From an uncultured Clostridium sp. (GTDB lineage: Bacteria > Bacillota > Clostridia > Clostridiales > Clostridiaceae): a DNA stretch of 64,000 nt. Below are positions 45,008 to 52,812 of this stretch, piece by piece; positions within the stretch are counted from its first letter, which is position 1, and each line of letters begins with the position of its first letter. The notes below the pieces were generated by a model that worked only from the letters and a program-made list of their open reading frames with translations, was not told where the DNA came from and searched no databases. The position numbers and the translations under genes are program-made. The stretch is taken from contig URGW01000013.1 in NCBI GenBank assembly GCA_900547475.1, forward strand, positions 14,845-78,844, in the 5' to 3' direction.

Positions 45008-47417
45008 AATATAAATAAGTTATCTCTATATAATTAATCTCATTAGCTTCAAGACATATTGAAAAATTCAATTTATTATTTCTAGATTCTACATACTTTA
45101 CACTAATATGTGGAATAGTTATTCTAGATAAATAATTAATATCTTCTTGCATCATCTCTTCTGGCTTACCCATATTAATCCATTCATCTTGAATACTTCC
45201 ATGTTTTTTACTTACTGAGTGAATCCTAACTAAATATCTTCCGCCTCTAGGAACTTCAAATTCAAAATCCATCTTCATATTTTTATTATCTTCTAATAAC
45301 TCATCAATTTTTTCTATCTCTAATTGATCCTCATCCTTTAAACAATACTGATAATTGAAGTTTTTAAAATTATGACATACTATCTTATAATTGCAAATCC
45401 CTTGTGATACTACGATATAATTTTCACCCTTTTTTACTATATTTCCATCTAATCGTTTCATAAATTTAAATGCATAATATGATGGCTTTTCTATTCCATT
45501 CTTTGTAAGTAGACCTCCACTTCCATTTAAAAACTCACTTGAATCATAAAAGTCTGCAAACAAATCTGACCCAATCCAATACCCTACCAAATTAATACCT
45601 TCTACATCCACAATATCTAATATATTTTTAGTAAGATATGCGCCTTTTACACAACTATCATTAAGATTGTTTCTATTAGATACAGTAAAACTCCATTCAG
45701 ATATATGAATATCATTAACTTGGATTCCTGATTCTTTTATCATCTTTACCGCTTTATTCATATAATTTTTTACGTAGTTTTGATCCATGGACAATTCTGG
45801 TTTTTTGCCATTACTTCCTTTTTCACCTGGATATGGATAGCAATATAAGCTTATAAAACTTGGTTTCTCTTTGCTTCTTTTCCATTGCTTTAAACTTTCT
45901 CTAACATTTTCTTCTCCATAACGTAATGATATTCCATAGCCACCTATTTTTATATCAGGTACATATTTTCTAATTTCTCCTGCAACAATATCAAAGCATT
46001 CCAAATATTCCTGTATATCAATAATATCTGCCATTAAATTACTATCACTATCTTTTTCTATTCTCCAATATTCAAAATACCATTTTCTTATTTCTTCAAT
46101 TCCATATCTATTTATCAAATGCTTAATTAACATATAAATAAAATATTCTAAGCTTTTTTTGCTTTTAAATATATTTTCTTCACTTTTTTGATAAAGTAAA
46201 ACTTTATATTTTTTTATTAATTTTTTTGTTTTAACACCTAATTCAATATATGGTATCATTCCATTATTAATAAGAAAATCCAGTATACGATCTAACTTTG
46301 TAAAATTATATTTTTTCCCCTCAGAATGTTCATTTAAAAACATTTCAGAAGAGTATAAGTCCCAAAAACGTACATATTTTATTCCTAACTTTTCTTTTAA
46401 GCATAAAATATGTTCTTGCATATCTGAATGTAATAAATCTGCTGCTGTTCCAGCATTAATTAATATAAATTTATTATTTATTTTTTCTGTATTATTACTA
46501 CTATCATAAACCTTTACTTTTCTTTGTAAAGCCTGTGAATAATCTGTATTTTCTAACATATTATCCTGATAATACATCATTAACTTTTTATCTAACTCTT
46601 CCTTATTACCCTCTTTAATTTCTTCTTTATTTTTATCACCTTTCCAACTTACCCTATATAAAGAAGGTGTAATATTATATTTTTCTTTAAAAGCCTTATT
46701 AAATGCTGCAGAACTTGAAAATCCACACTCTACTGCAATTCTTACTACTGGCTTATCTGAATAAATTAATGCTTCTATTGCATATTCTAACCTTACTTTA
46801 TTTACACATTCTAAAAAACTCATTCCAAATTGCTTTTTTATATACTTTGATAAGTATGCATTTGATAAATAAAGTTTTTCTGATAAATCATTTAAACTAA
46901 TTTCTTTATCATAATTTTCATTAATATAGTCCTCTATTTTTTGTTTCCTCTCTTCATTTTTATGAACCATATTAGAGTAATTTTCATCTTCTTCTGTTAG
47001 CAAAAAGTTTGTAGCTAAGCTATTTAGAAAATCATAATAAATAGAAATTAAAAATAATTGACTTTTATTCTGATTTGAATAGTGATAATTACAAATTTTC
47101 TTTAAAACAGTCCTAATTTCATCATACTTTTCCCCATCACCAGCAGTTGAATTGCACCCAAAAATGGCATTACTATTTTTAAGAATCTTTTTAAGCTCTG
47201 TTCTATCTATAATTAATTTTCCAATTAACACATCTCCACTTGAAATATATGAATAATTTCTGTCTGGATTTATTGTAATAAAATCATCTTGTTTTAATAC
47301 ATAGCTTTCATCCTCTAATTTTAATTTAATTTCCCCCTCTAAAATAAAAAGAACAACTATATTTGACTCTTTATTACGCTCTATCCTTTTATCTGTTAAA
47401 AATTGAAATTTAATCAT
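45006..47417 (-). CDS. AraC-family regulator fused to GH39-like domain
   Basis: An 803-residue protein with three parts. Residues about 1-130 form a cupin-like sensor (IVVLFILEGEIKLKL, DDFITINPDRNYSY). Residues about 165-270 form the AraC helix-turn-helix pair (ISLNDLSEKLYLSNAYLSKY, VRIAVECGFSSSAAFNKAF). From about 310 on comes a GH39 beta-xylosidase-like TIM barrel and beta-sandwich. The nucleophile position is kept (Glu574 in IHISEWS), but where GH39 enzymes have WNE the sequence reads W-R-I (451-453), so the acid/base Glu is absent. The GH39 part is therefore probably a ligand sensor for a glycoside. It sits inside the locus and is the obvious local regulator. Confidence 0.87.
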   Translation of the reverse strand: MIKFQFLTDKRIERNKESNIVVLFILEGEIKLKLEDESYVLKQDDFITINPDRNYSYISSGDVLIGKLIIDRTELKKILKNSNAIFGCNSTAGDGEKYDEIRTVLKKICNYHYSNQNKSQLFLISIYYDFLNSLATNFLLTEEDENYSNMVHKNEERKQKIEDYINENYDKEISLNDLSEKLYLSNAYLSKYIKKQFGMSFLECVNKVRLEYAIEALIYSDKPVVRIAVECGFSSSAAFNKAFKEKYNITPSLYRVSWKGDKNKEEIKEGNKEELDKKLMMYYQDNMLENTDYSQALQRKVKVYDSSNNTEKINNKFILINAGTAADLLHSDMQEHILCLKEKLGIKYVRFWDLYSSEMFLNEHSEGKKYNFTKLDRILDFLINNGMIPYIELGVKTKKLIKKYKVLLYQKSEENIFKSKKSLEYFIYMLIKHLINRYGIEEIRKWYFEYWRIEKDSDSNLMADIIDIQEYLECFDIVAGEIRKYVPDIKIGGYGISLRYGEENVRESLKQWKRSKEKPSFISLYCYPYPGEKGSNGKKPELSMDQNYVKNYMNKAVKMIKESGIQVNDIHISEWSFTVSNRNNLNDSCVKGAYLTKNILDIVDVEGINLVGYWIGSDLFADFYDSSEFLNGSGGLLTKNGIEKPSYYAFKFMKRLDGNIVKKGENYIVVSQGICNYKIVCHNFKNFNYQYCLKDEDQLEIEKIDELLEDNKNMKMDFEFEVPRGGRYLVRIHSVSKKHGSIQDEWINMGKPEEMMQEDINYLSRITIPHISVKYVESRNNKLNFSICLEANEINYIEITYLY

Positions 47418-47610
47418 TTTATCCTCCCACTATCCCCTTTTAGAACATAAAAATATTGTTCTAAACATCATAAGTAAATAAGACTTTTTTATACCATTTA
47501 AAATATATACCATAATCCTTTAAATTTTATTATATCACACATTTTTTTACTTTATTATATTTTTTAAGTAATTAAATTACGACTTAATATTATATACTTA
47601 TCTTTTTTGT

Positions 47611-49056
47611 CTATTTTTGTATATATTCAGTTGCACTGATAGCTGCAATCCTTCCTGTATTAACGGCATAGCCCATAGAGTTTCCTGGTAAAAGGAACAT
47701 ATAGCTATCTTCATATATAGCACATGAATCTGCACCAGCACTGTATAAACCTGGTACTGGCTCAAAATCATTATCAATAGCTTCGCAGTTGTCATTGATT
47801 TTAATTCCACCAACAGTTCCGTATCCACCCGGTCTTATCTTTGCACAAAAATAAGGTGCTTTTCTTATTTCTCTCATATATTTTCTATCCTTATAGAACT
47901 CTACATCTCCACTTTCACAAAGATAATTATAATATTCAACCGTCTCAAGAAGATTGTCCTTATCTATCCCTATTTTTTCTGCTAACTCTTCTATAGTATC
48001 TGCAGCAACTACATCCTTACTTCCATATGCAACTGCACTTTTTATACCATCCCAAAATTCAGATACATCAGGATTAGTACGTACTAAGCTAACATTATCT
48101 ACTCCATTTTTTACATAATATTTTACAATTGAAGAATCTACTATGCTATAGCCTGTCCTTTCTTTTTGATTGGATACAACATTAGAAAGATATGTTGCAT
48201 TTTGCATATACTCTTCATTCATAATACGTTTACCATGCTTATTAACTAAAAGATTAGGTTGACTAAAAACATTAGGTACTGCTTGTGGAAGATTTTCCAT
48301 TCCTTCAACACTTGCTGCTGATTCTATACGAATAGTAGATTTAGCAGCACCTGCTTCCCATGCCATCTTCATCCCATCCCCAACTAAACCAGGGATAGCA
48401 AAACTAAATAAATCTCTTCCATGTTCCATTCCAGTTTCAGATTTTATTAATTCCTTATTTGAACCAGCTCCTCCAGTGCAAATAATCGCTGCTTTACATG
48501 ATATTTCAAATTCATTTCCATCTTTGTTAATAGCCAATACACCATTTACTTTGCCATCTTTCATAATTATTCTTTTAGCTGGAGTTTCCATTAAAAATTT
48601 AACTCCTAATTCTAATGCCCTTTTATATAAAGCTTTATTCATAAATGATGCTGCTCTTGGTCCAATCTCTTGATCAGTTTTTACAATATGCCAAGTTGCT
48701 TCTGATTGAGGGAAATATTTAAAGGCACCTTCAAATTCAACTCCCATATCTTCTAGCCATTCAATAGTATCTGCTGATTGTGCAAAATATCTTTTTACTA
48801 ATCTTGCATCTACTTGATAATGAGTATATTCCATAAACATATTAAATGCCTTTTCTACTGTAATAGAATCCATTTGTTGTTTTTGATATTTAGTTTCTAT
48901 TCCTAATGGTCCCATTCCCATATTAGCTGCACCACCAACACTTGCAGCTTTTTCACAAACTATTACCTTAGCGCCATTTTCTGCCGCTTGAACTGCTGCA
49001 GATAATCCTGCTGGTCCTGCCGCTACCACTACTATTTCACATTGTAAATTTTTCAT
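47611..49056 (-). CDS. FAD-binding fumarate-reductase-like flavoprotein
   Basis: A 481-residue member of the FAD-binding 2 family (fumarate reductase / ketosteroid dehydrogenase / urocanate reductase-like). Near the N-terminus VVVAAGPAGLSAAVQA gives the Rossmann motif with Ala in the first Gly position; CEKAASVGGAANMGMG follows. The C-terminus has GGIKINDNCEAI and LYSAGADSCAIYEDSYM, where the second FAD contact lies. No signal peptide or haem or FMN domain is present. Relatives in gut anaerobes reduce enoates and plant-derived aromatics. ATG at 49056 has GGAGAGG; the frame start at 49095 has not. First gene of the locus. A role as aglycone reductase is inferred. Confidence 0.85.
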   Translation of the reverse strand: MKNLQCEIVVVAAGPAGLSAAVQAAENGAKVIVCEKAASVGGAANMGMGPLGIETKYQKQQMDSITVEKAFNMFMEYTHYQVDARLVKRYFAQSADTIEWLEDMGVEFEGAFKYFPQSEATWHIVKTDQEIGPRAASFMNKALYKRALELGVKFLMETPAKRIIMKDGKVNGVLAINKDGNEFEISCKAAIICTGGAGSNKELIKSETGMEHGRDLFSFAIPGLVGDGMKMAWEAGAAKSTIRIESAASVEGMENLPQAVPNVFSQPNLLVNKHGKRIMNEEYMQNATYLSNVVSNQKERTGYSIVDSSIVKYYVKNGVDNVSLVRTNPDVSEFWDGIKSAVAYGSKDVVAADTIEELAEKIGIDKDNLLETVEYYNYLCESGDVEFYKDRKYMREIRKAPYFCAKIRPGGYGTVGGIKINDNCEAIDNDFEPVPGLYSAGADSCAIYEDSYMFLLPGNSMGYAVNTGRIAAISATEYIQK

Positions 49057-49218
49057 AATTCCTCTCCATTCTGCTGTACAATATATGGACAGCAATTTTA
49101 ATTTCTATTTTTAATTAGTTTTATTATAAATCTATTCATAATAATATTCTTTTTGTTTTTTCATTATATCAATATTAATTTTTTCTATTTTCTATTTTTA
49201 AGATTTCTTTAATAAAAA

Positions 49219-49252
49219 AAAGGACAAAAATAAACTTATTATTTTTGTCTTT
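49219..49252 (-). terminator. Terminator with AGGACAAAAAT motif, 3
   Basis: A 14-base stem with one wobble (around 49219-49233 and 49239-49252), followed on the minus strand by CTTTTTTTT. It ends ParA copy 2 and repeats the AGGACAAAAAT arm. Confidence 0.75.
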
Positions 49253-49308
49253 CTAAATTATCATATCTTTACTCAAATATATTTATATTACATAAAATTT
49301 CTTTACCT

Positions 49309-50136
49309 TCATCCTACTTTAACTACTTCTTTATTAATGATGCTTTTACTATTTATTCTAAATATACTACAAGTATTCCTCTTATTTAAAATCTCATTAG
49401 TTATACTTCTATATTCCTTTGTGCTTTTACATCTTGGATCATACATAGATACTGGTAATCCATTAATTTGACTTTTCACTATTATACTACTTTGATGAAT
49501 TTCTGTATCAAAAACTTTATATGGATAAAGCTCTTTTATCTCTTTTCTAAAAGATTCGCTAAGCTTTGTTCTTGAATCTACTCTTGTTAATAATATTCCT
49601 TCAACCTTTAACTTCTTATTAAATGTTTTTTGAATTAACTTTAATGTCTTTGATAAAATTTTAAGCCCTTGCATATTAAATAAAGAAGGTTCCATTGGTA
49701 TTATTATACTATCACTAGCAACTAATGCATTAATAGTAGTAATTGATTGATTTGGTGGACAATCTATTAATATAAAATCATAGTCATCCTTTAAATTTTC
49801 TTCTTCTATCAAATTACTTAATAGTCTTTTGCAATTTTTCATTTTTATTAAAGCTAAGTCACAATTACTAACTTCTGAATTATTAGGAATAATATCTAAC
49901 CCATCTAAGGTTGCATATTTCTTTATTGTTTTTCTTAAAGATTTCTTTCCTCTAAGACAGTTAACTAGTGACTCATTATCTGGTTTAAATCCTACACTAG
50001 TTGTTAAATTGGCTTGGTAATCATTGTCTATTATCAAAACTCTATACCCTGAATTAACTAACTCAGCTGCTATATTTACTACTGTTGTAGTTTTAGCACA
50101 TCCCCCTTTGTGATTGCATACACTAATAATCTTCAT
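49309..50136 (-). CDS. ParA/Soj family ATPase, copy 2
   Basis: A 275-residue ParA-type ATPase, almost identical to the copy at 26805 up to about residue 245. Walker A KGGCAKTTT, IDNDYQANLT and FILIDCPPNQS are all intact. The last 30 residues differ between the copies. Unlike copy 1, it has no FtsZ-like gene behind it; a terminator and the FAD flavoprotein gene follow. About 100 bases upstream are also shared, which points to segmental duplication. No ParB or parS site is seen nearby. Confidence 0.88.
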   Translation of the reverse strand: MKIISVCNHKGGCAKTTTVVNIAAELVNSGYRVLIIDNDYQANLTTSVGFKPDNESLVNCLRGKKSLRKTIKKYATLDGLDIIPNNSEVSNCDLALIKMKNCKRLLSNLIEEENLKDDYDFILIDCPPNQSITTINALVASDSIIIPMEPSLFNMQGLKILSKTLKLIQKTFNKKLKVEGILLTRVDSRTKLSESFRKEIKELYPYKVFDTEIHQSSIIVKSQINGLPVSMYDPRCKSTKEYRSITNEILNKRNTCSIFRINSKSIINKEVVKVG

Positions 50137-50300
50137 TGTTTTTCTCCCCTAACTCTCACACCATTTTGTTTATTTTTTATTTTTATCATAGTTTATCAAT
50201 CTATAATATTTCTGAAAATCAAATATGTATTAATTACACTATTATATATTTTGCCGCTTTTGTAATATTTTTTACAAATATATCTTAAAAAACCTCTATT
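50137..50300. other. ParA upstream region, duplicated
   Basis: AT-rich intergenic stretch before ParA copy 2. Its first about 100 bases match, with a few changes and one small deletion, the region before copy 1 at 27642-27790. No open frame is seen. Confidence 0.55.
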
Positions 50301-50459
50301 TTATATTTCTACAAACATTCTTTTCTTACATTTACTCATACTATACCATTCACAATTTCCACATATGTCATCCATAATTTCCTTAGTAATATGACTCTTT
50401 ATATATCTTAATAAAGAGTCATATTCATATGTTTTTTCTTTTAACTCAAATGATGCGGT
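50301..50459 (-). pseudogene. DUF1284 C-terminal remnant
   Basis: An open stretch of 52 codons on the minus strand follows the bioY stop in the same frame, without its own start. The peptide reads TYEYDSLLRYIKSHITKEI and ends in DDICGNCEWYSMSKC, the typical C-terminal Cys cluster of DUF1284 proteins. The N-terminal two thirds of that protein, with its first Cys motif, are gone. Inside it is a 15-base perfect dyad (50388-50402 and 50411-50425). Confidence 0.55.
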
Positions 50460-51019
50460 CTAAGCTTTATCATAACTAATAAATCCTTTTATTGACTTAT
50501 GATTTCTTAACCTGGAACCAATTATAGTTGCTAATACTGCTTTAATTATGCCTACAAAAATAAATGGTAATACGCTTACTAAAAAAGCATTATATATACT
50601 TGTACTTGTTACTAATGAGAATTGAATAGCTCCAACTAAATAATTAGGAATTGAAGCTAATAGCATCCCTAAAAAAATTAAAATTTTGTTATTGGTTCTT
50701 TCACAAACTAATCCTATAATAAAACTCATAATTGGAAAAGATAAAATAAAGCCACCTGTTGGCCCTACTATTGCACCAATTCTTGCTGAAAATCCTGAAA
50801 ATCCTGAAAATACTGGCAATCCAATTGCTCCCATTAATACATAAGCTAATATTGATATAAATCCTTTTTTACTACCTAAAAGAATTCCGGCTAAAGAAAC
50901 AGCAAATGTTTGTAATGTTAATGGTACTCCCCCCTGGTAACGGTATTGCAATTTGTGAAAGTATTGCTGTTATTGTTGCAAATATACCACAATATACAAT
51001 ATCTAAAGTTTTTTTTCAT
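50460..51019 (-). pseudogene. bioY: Biotin transporter BioY, frameshifted in two homopolymers
   Basis: S-component of the energy-coupling-factor biotin importer, about 185 residues if repaired. From 50951 downward the frame is open and shows GGVPLTLQTFAVSLAGILLG, GLPVFSGFSGFSARIGAIVGPTGGF and several helices, as in BioY. The true start is ATG at 51019 behind GGGGG. From there the expected MKKTLDIVYCGIFATITAI appears only if one A is removed from the A8 run just after the ATG. A further extra G in the G6 run at about 50930 breaks the frame again within PLPGGVPL. Either the gene is dead or the sequence has homopolymer errors. Confidence 0.85.
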
Positions 51020-51037
51020 AATGTTCCCCCTTTTTAA

Positions 51038-51072
51038 TTGTTAACCACCTTAAATATTTTGACGATTAATCA
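51038..51072. promoter_or_regulatory. Possible BirA (biotin repressor) operator
   Basis: TTGTTAACC (51038-51046) matches a perfect BirA half-site. A weaker counterpart, GATTAATCA (51064-51072, six of nine positions), lies 17 bases away, 20 bases upstream of the bioY start. A biotin-regulated operator is expected here, but the second half is poor. Confidence 0.35.
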
Positions 51073-51161
51073 TTGTTATAATCAAATTTAACTTATTTAA
51101 AAATAAATATGATATAATCAATATTATTTATATAAATTTAACTAACGAAGAGGTACTAATA

Positions 51162-52676
51162 ATGAAAGAATTAAAAATTTATTTTACATCCGACCTTCAT
51201 GGATATGTTTATCCAACAGACTATGTAGAAAGAAATGAAAAAAATATTGGTTTACTTAATATAATTAATCACTTCAATAAGGATGGAAATACATTAATAA
51301 TTGATGGTGGAGATACTATTCAAGGTTCCCCATTTACAAATTACTTAAGTAATTCAGAATTTGATATACATCCAATTGCAACTATTATGAACACTGGTGG
51401 ATATGACTTTATCACTTTGGGTAATCACGACTTTAATTATGGAAAAGAATACTTAAAAAAATACTTAGATAACCTAAATGCTAATTGTCTTTGTGCTAAT
51501 GTTATAGATAAAACTAATGAGTTACCAATCCTTCCATACAAAATAAAAACAATGAAAAATGTATTAAAAGTTGGAGTAATTGGCTTTACTACTGATTTTA
51601 TTACTAGATGGGAACGCTCTGAAAACATAGAAAATATAGATATTATTGATACTTTTGATTCAATAAAAAAACATTATGCTACTGTAAAAGAGCAATGTGA
51701 TGTAATTATAGGTATATATCATGGTGGATTTGAATATGATTTAGAGTCACACAAGCAATTAAGCACTACAAAAGAAAATATAGCTTATAAGATATGTAAA
51801 AAATTTGATTTTGACATACTTCTTACTGGACATCAGCATTTACCTATTGCTAATATGAACCTTCATGGAACTCATATAGCTCAAACTCCACACAACGGTA
51901 GTAAATTCTTAGAATTAAAGCTTACTATAGATGATAATGGTTCAATGAACATTAACTCATCATTAGAAAGTATAGATTTAAATCCTAATAAAGAAATGTA
52001 CGATAAATTCTTACCATTAGAAAATAAAGTTCAACAATGGTTAGATACTCCAGTTGGTGTTTTAGATACTGAACTTCAACCTACAACTCATTTAGATATG
52101 GCTTTAAATGGTTCAAATTTAGCTAACTTTATAAATCAAATCCAACTTGAAAGTAGTAATGCTGATATATCATGCACTGCCTTTGCAAATGTGATAAAAG
52201 GTTTTAGTGAAAATGTTACTGTCAGAGATATTTTATCTACTTATCCATATCCAAATACTTTAGCTGTTCTTGAAGTTAATAAAGAAATATTAAAATTAGC
52301 TTTAGAAAGAGCTGCTAGTTACTTTGAAAATAATAATGGTCATGTAACCATATCTGAAAGGTTTTTAAAACCTAAAGTTGAGCATTATAATTATGATTAT
52401 TTTACAAATATTAATTATACTTTTGATTTAAATAAGGAAGTTGGAGATAGAGTTACTTCTATTAAGTTTAATGGTGATGAATTATCAGATGATCAAACTT
52501 TAACTTTAGTTATGAATAACTATAGATCAAGTGGTGCTGGTGGATATGAATTCTATGAAAATTGTAAGGTTGTTAAGGAAATTTTAATTGAAATGCCTGA
52601 AATAATTATTAATTATTTTAAGAATAATCCAAGAGTACTTGTAGATACAGATAGATACTATAATATTTTAATATGA
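51162..52676 (+). CDS. Metallophosphoesterase / 5'-nucleotidase family protein
   Basis: A 504-residue two-domain phosphoesterase related to UshA/YfkN and 2',3'-cyclic phosphodiesterases. The metal-binding motifs are present: SDLHGYVYP, IDGGDTIQGSP, LGNHDFNYG, GIYHGGFE, GHQHLP and HNGSKFLEL. The C-terminal domain (about 300-500) has YPYPNTLAVLEVNKEIL and the substrate-stacking region SGAGGYEFYENC. There is no signal peptide, so unlike most relatives it is expected in the cytoplasm. A dedicated -10 (TATAAT) lies about 50 bases upstream and GAAGAGG precedes the ATG. Single gene with terminator. Confidence 0.9.
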   Translation: MKELKIYFTSDLHGYVYPTDYVERNEKNIGLLNIINHFNKDGNTLIIDGGDTIQGSPFTNYLSNSEFDIHPIATIMNTGGYDFITLGNHDFNYGKEYLKKYLDNLNANCLCANVIDKTNELPILPYKIKTMKNVLKVGVIGFTTDFITRWERSENIENIDIIDTFDSIKKHYATVKEQCDVIIGIYHGGFEYDLESHKQLSTTKENIAYKICKKFDFDILLTGHQHLPIANMNLHGTHIAQTPHNGSKFLELKLTIDDNGSMNINSSLESIDLNPNKEMYDKFLPLENKVQQWLDTPVGVLDTELQPTTHLDMALNGSNLANFINQIQLESSNADISCTAFANVIKGFSENVTVRDILSTYPYPNTLAVLEVNKEILKLALERAASYFENNNGHVTISERFLKPKVEHYNYDYFTNINYTFDLNKEVGDRVTSIKFNGDELSDDQTLTLVMNNYRSSGAGGYEFYENCKVVKEILIEMPEIIINYFKNNPRVLVDTDRYYNILI

Positions 52677-52683
52677 TAAAACA

Positions 52684-52730
52684 AAAAACTAAAAGAGTTC
52701 ATTTTATAGATATGTTCTCTTTTAGTTTTT
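52684..52730 (+). terminator. Rho-independent terminator
   Basis: A 14-base perfect stem (52684-52697 and 52717-52730) ending in a T-tract, eight bases after the phosphoesterase stop. Confidence 0.8.
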
Positions 52731-52812
52731 ATATTAACTATAAATAATCCAATATTACTTATCCTTTTAATAATTAAATTACTCGCAAGTATAAATAATA
52801 ATTCATATAAAA

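Noticed and set aside
47598..47828. 76-codon minus-strand frame at the end of the flavoprotein
   Set aside because: Overlaps the real flavoprotein in another frame and has no ribosome binding site.
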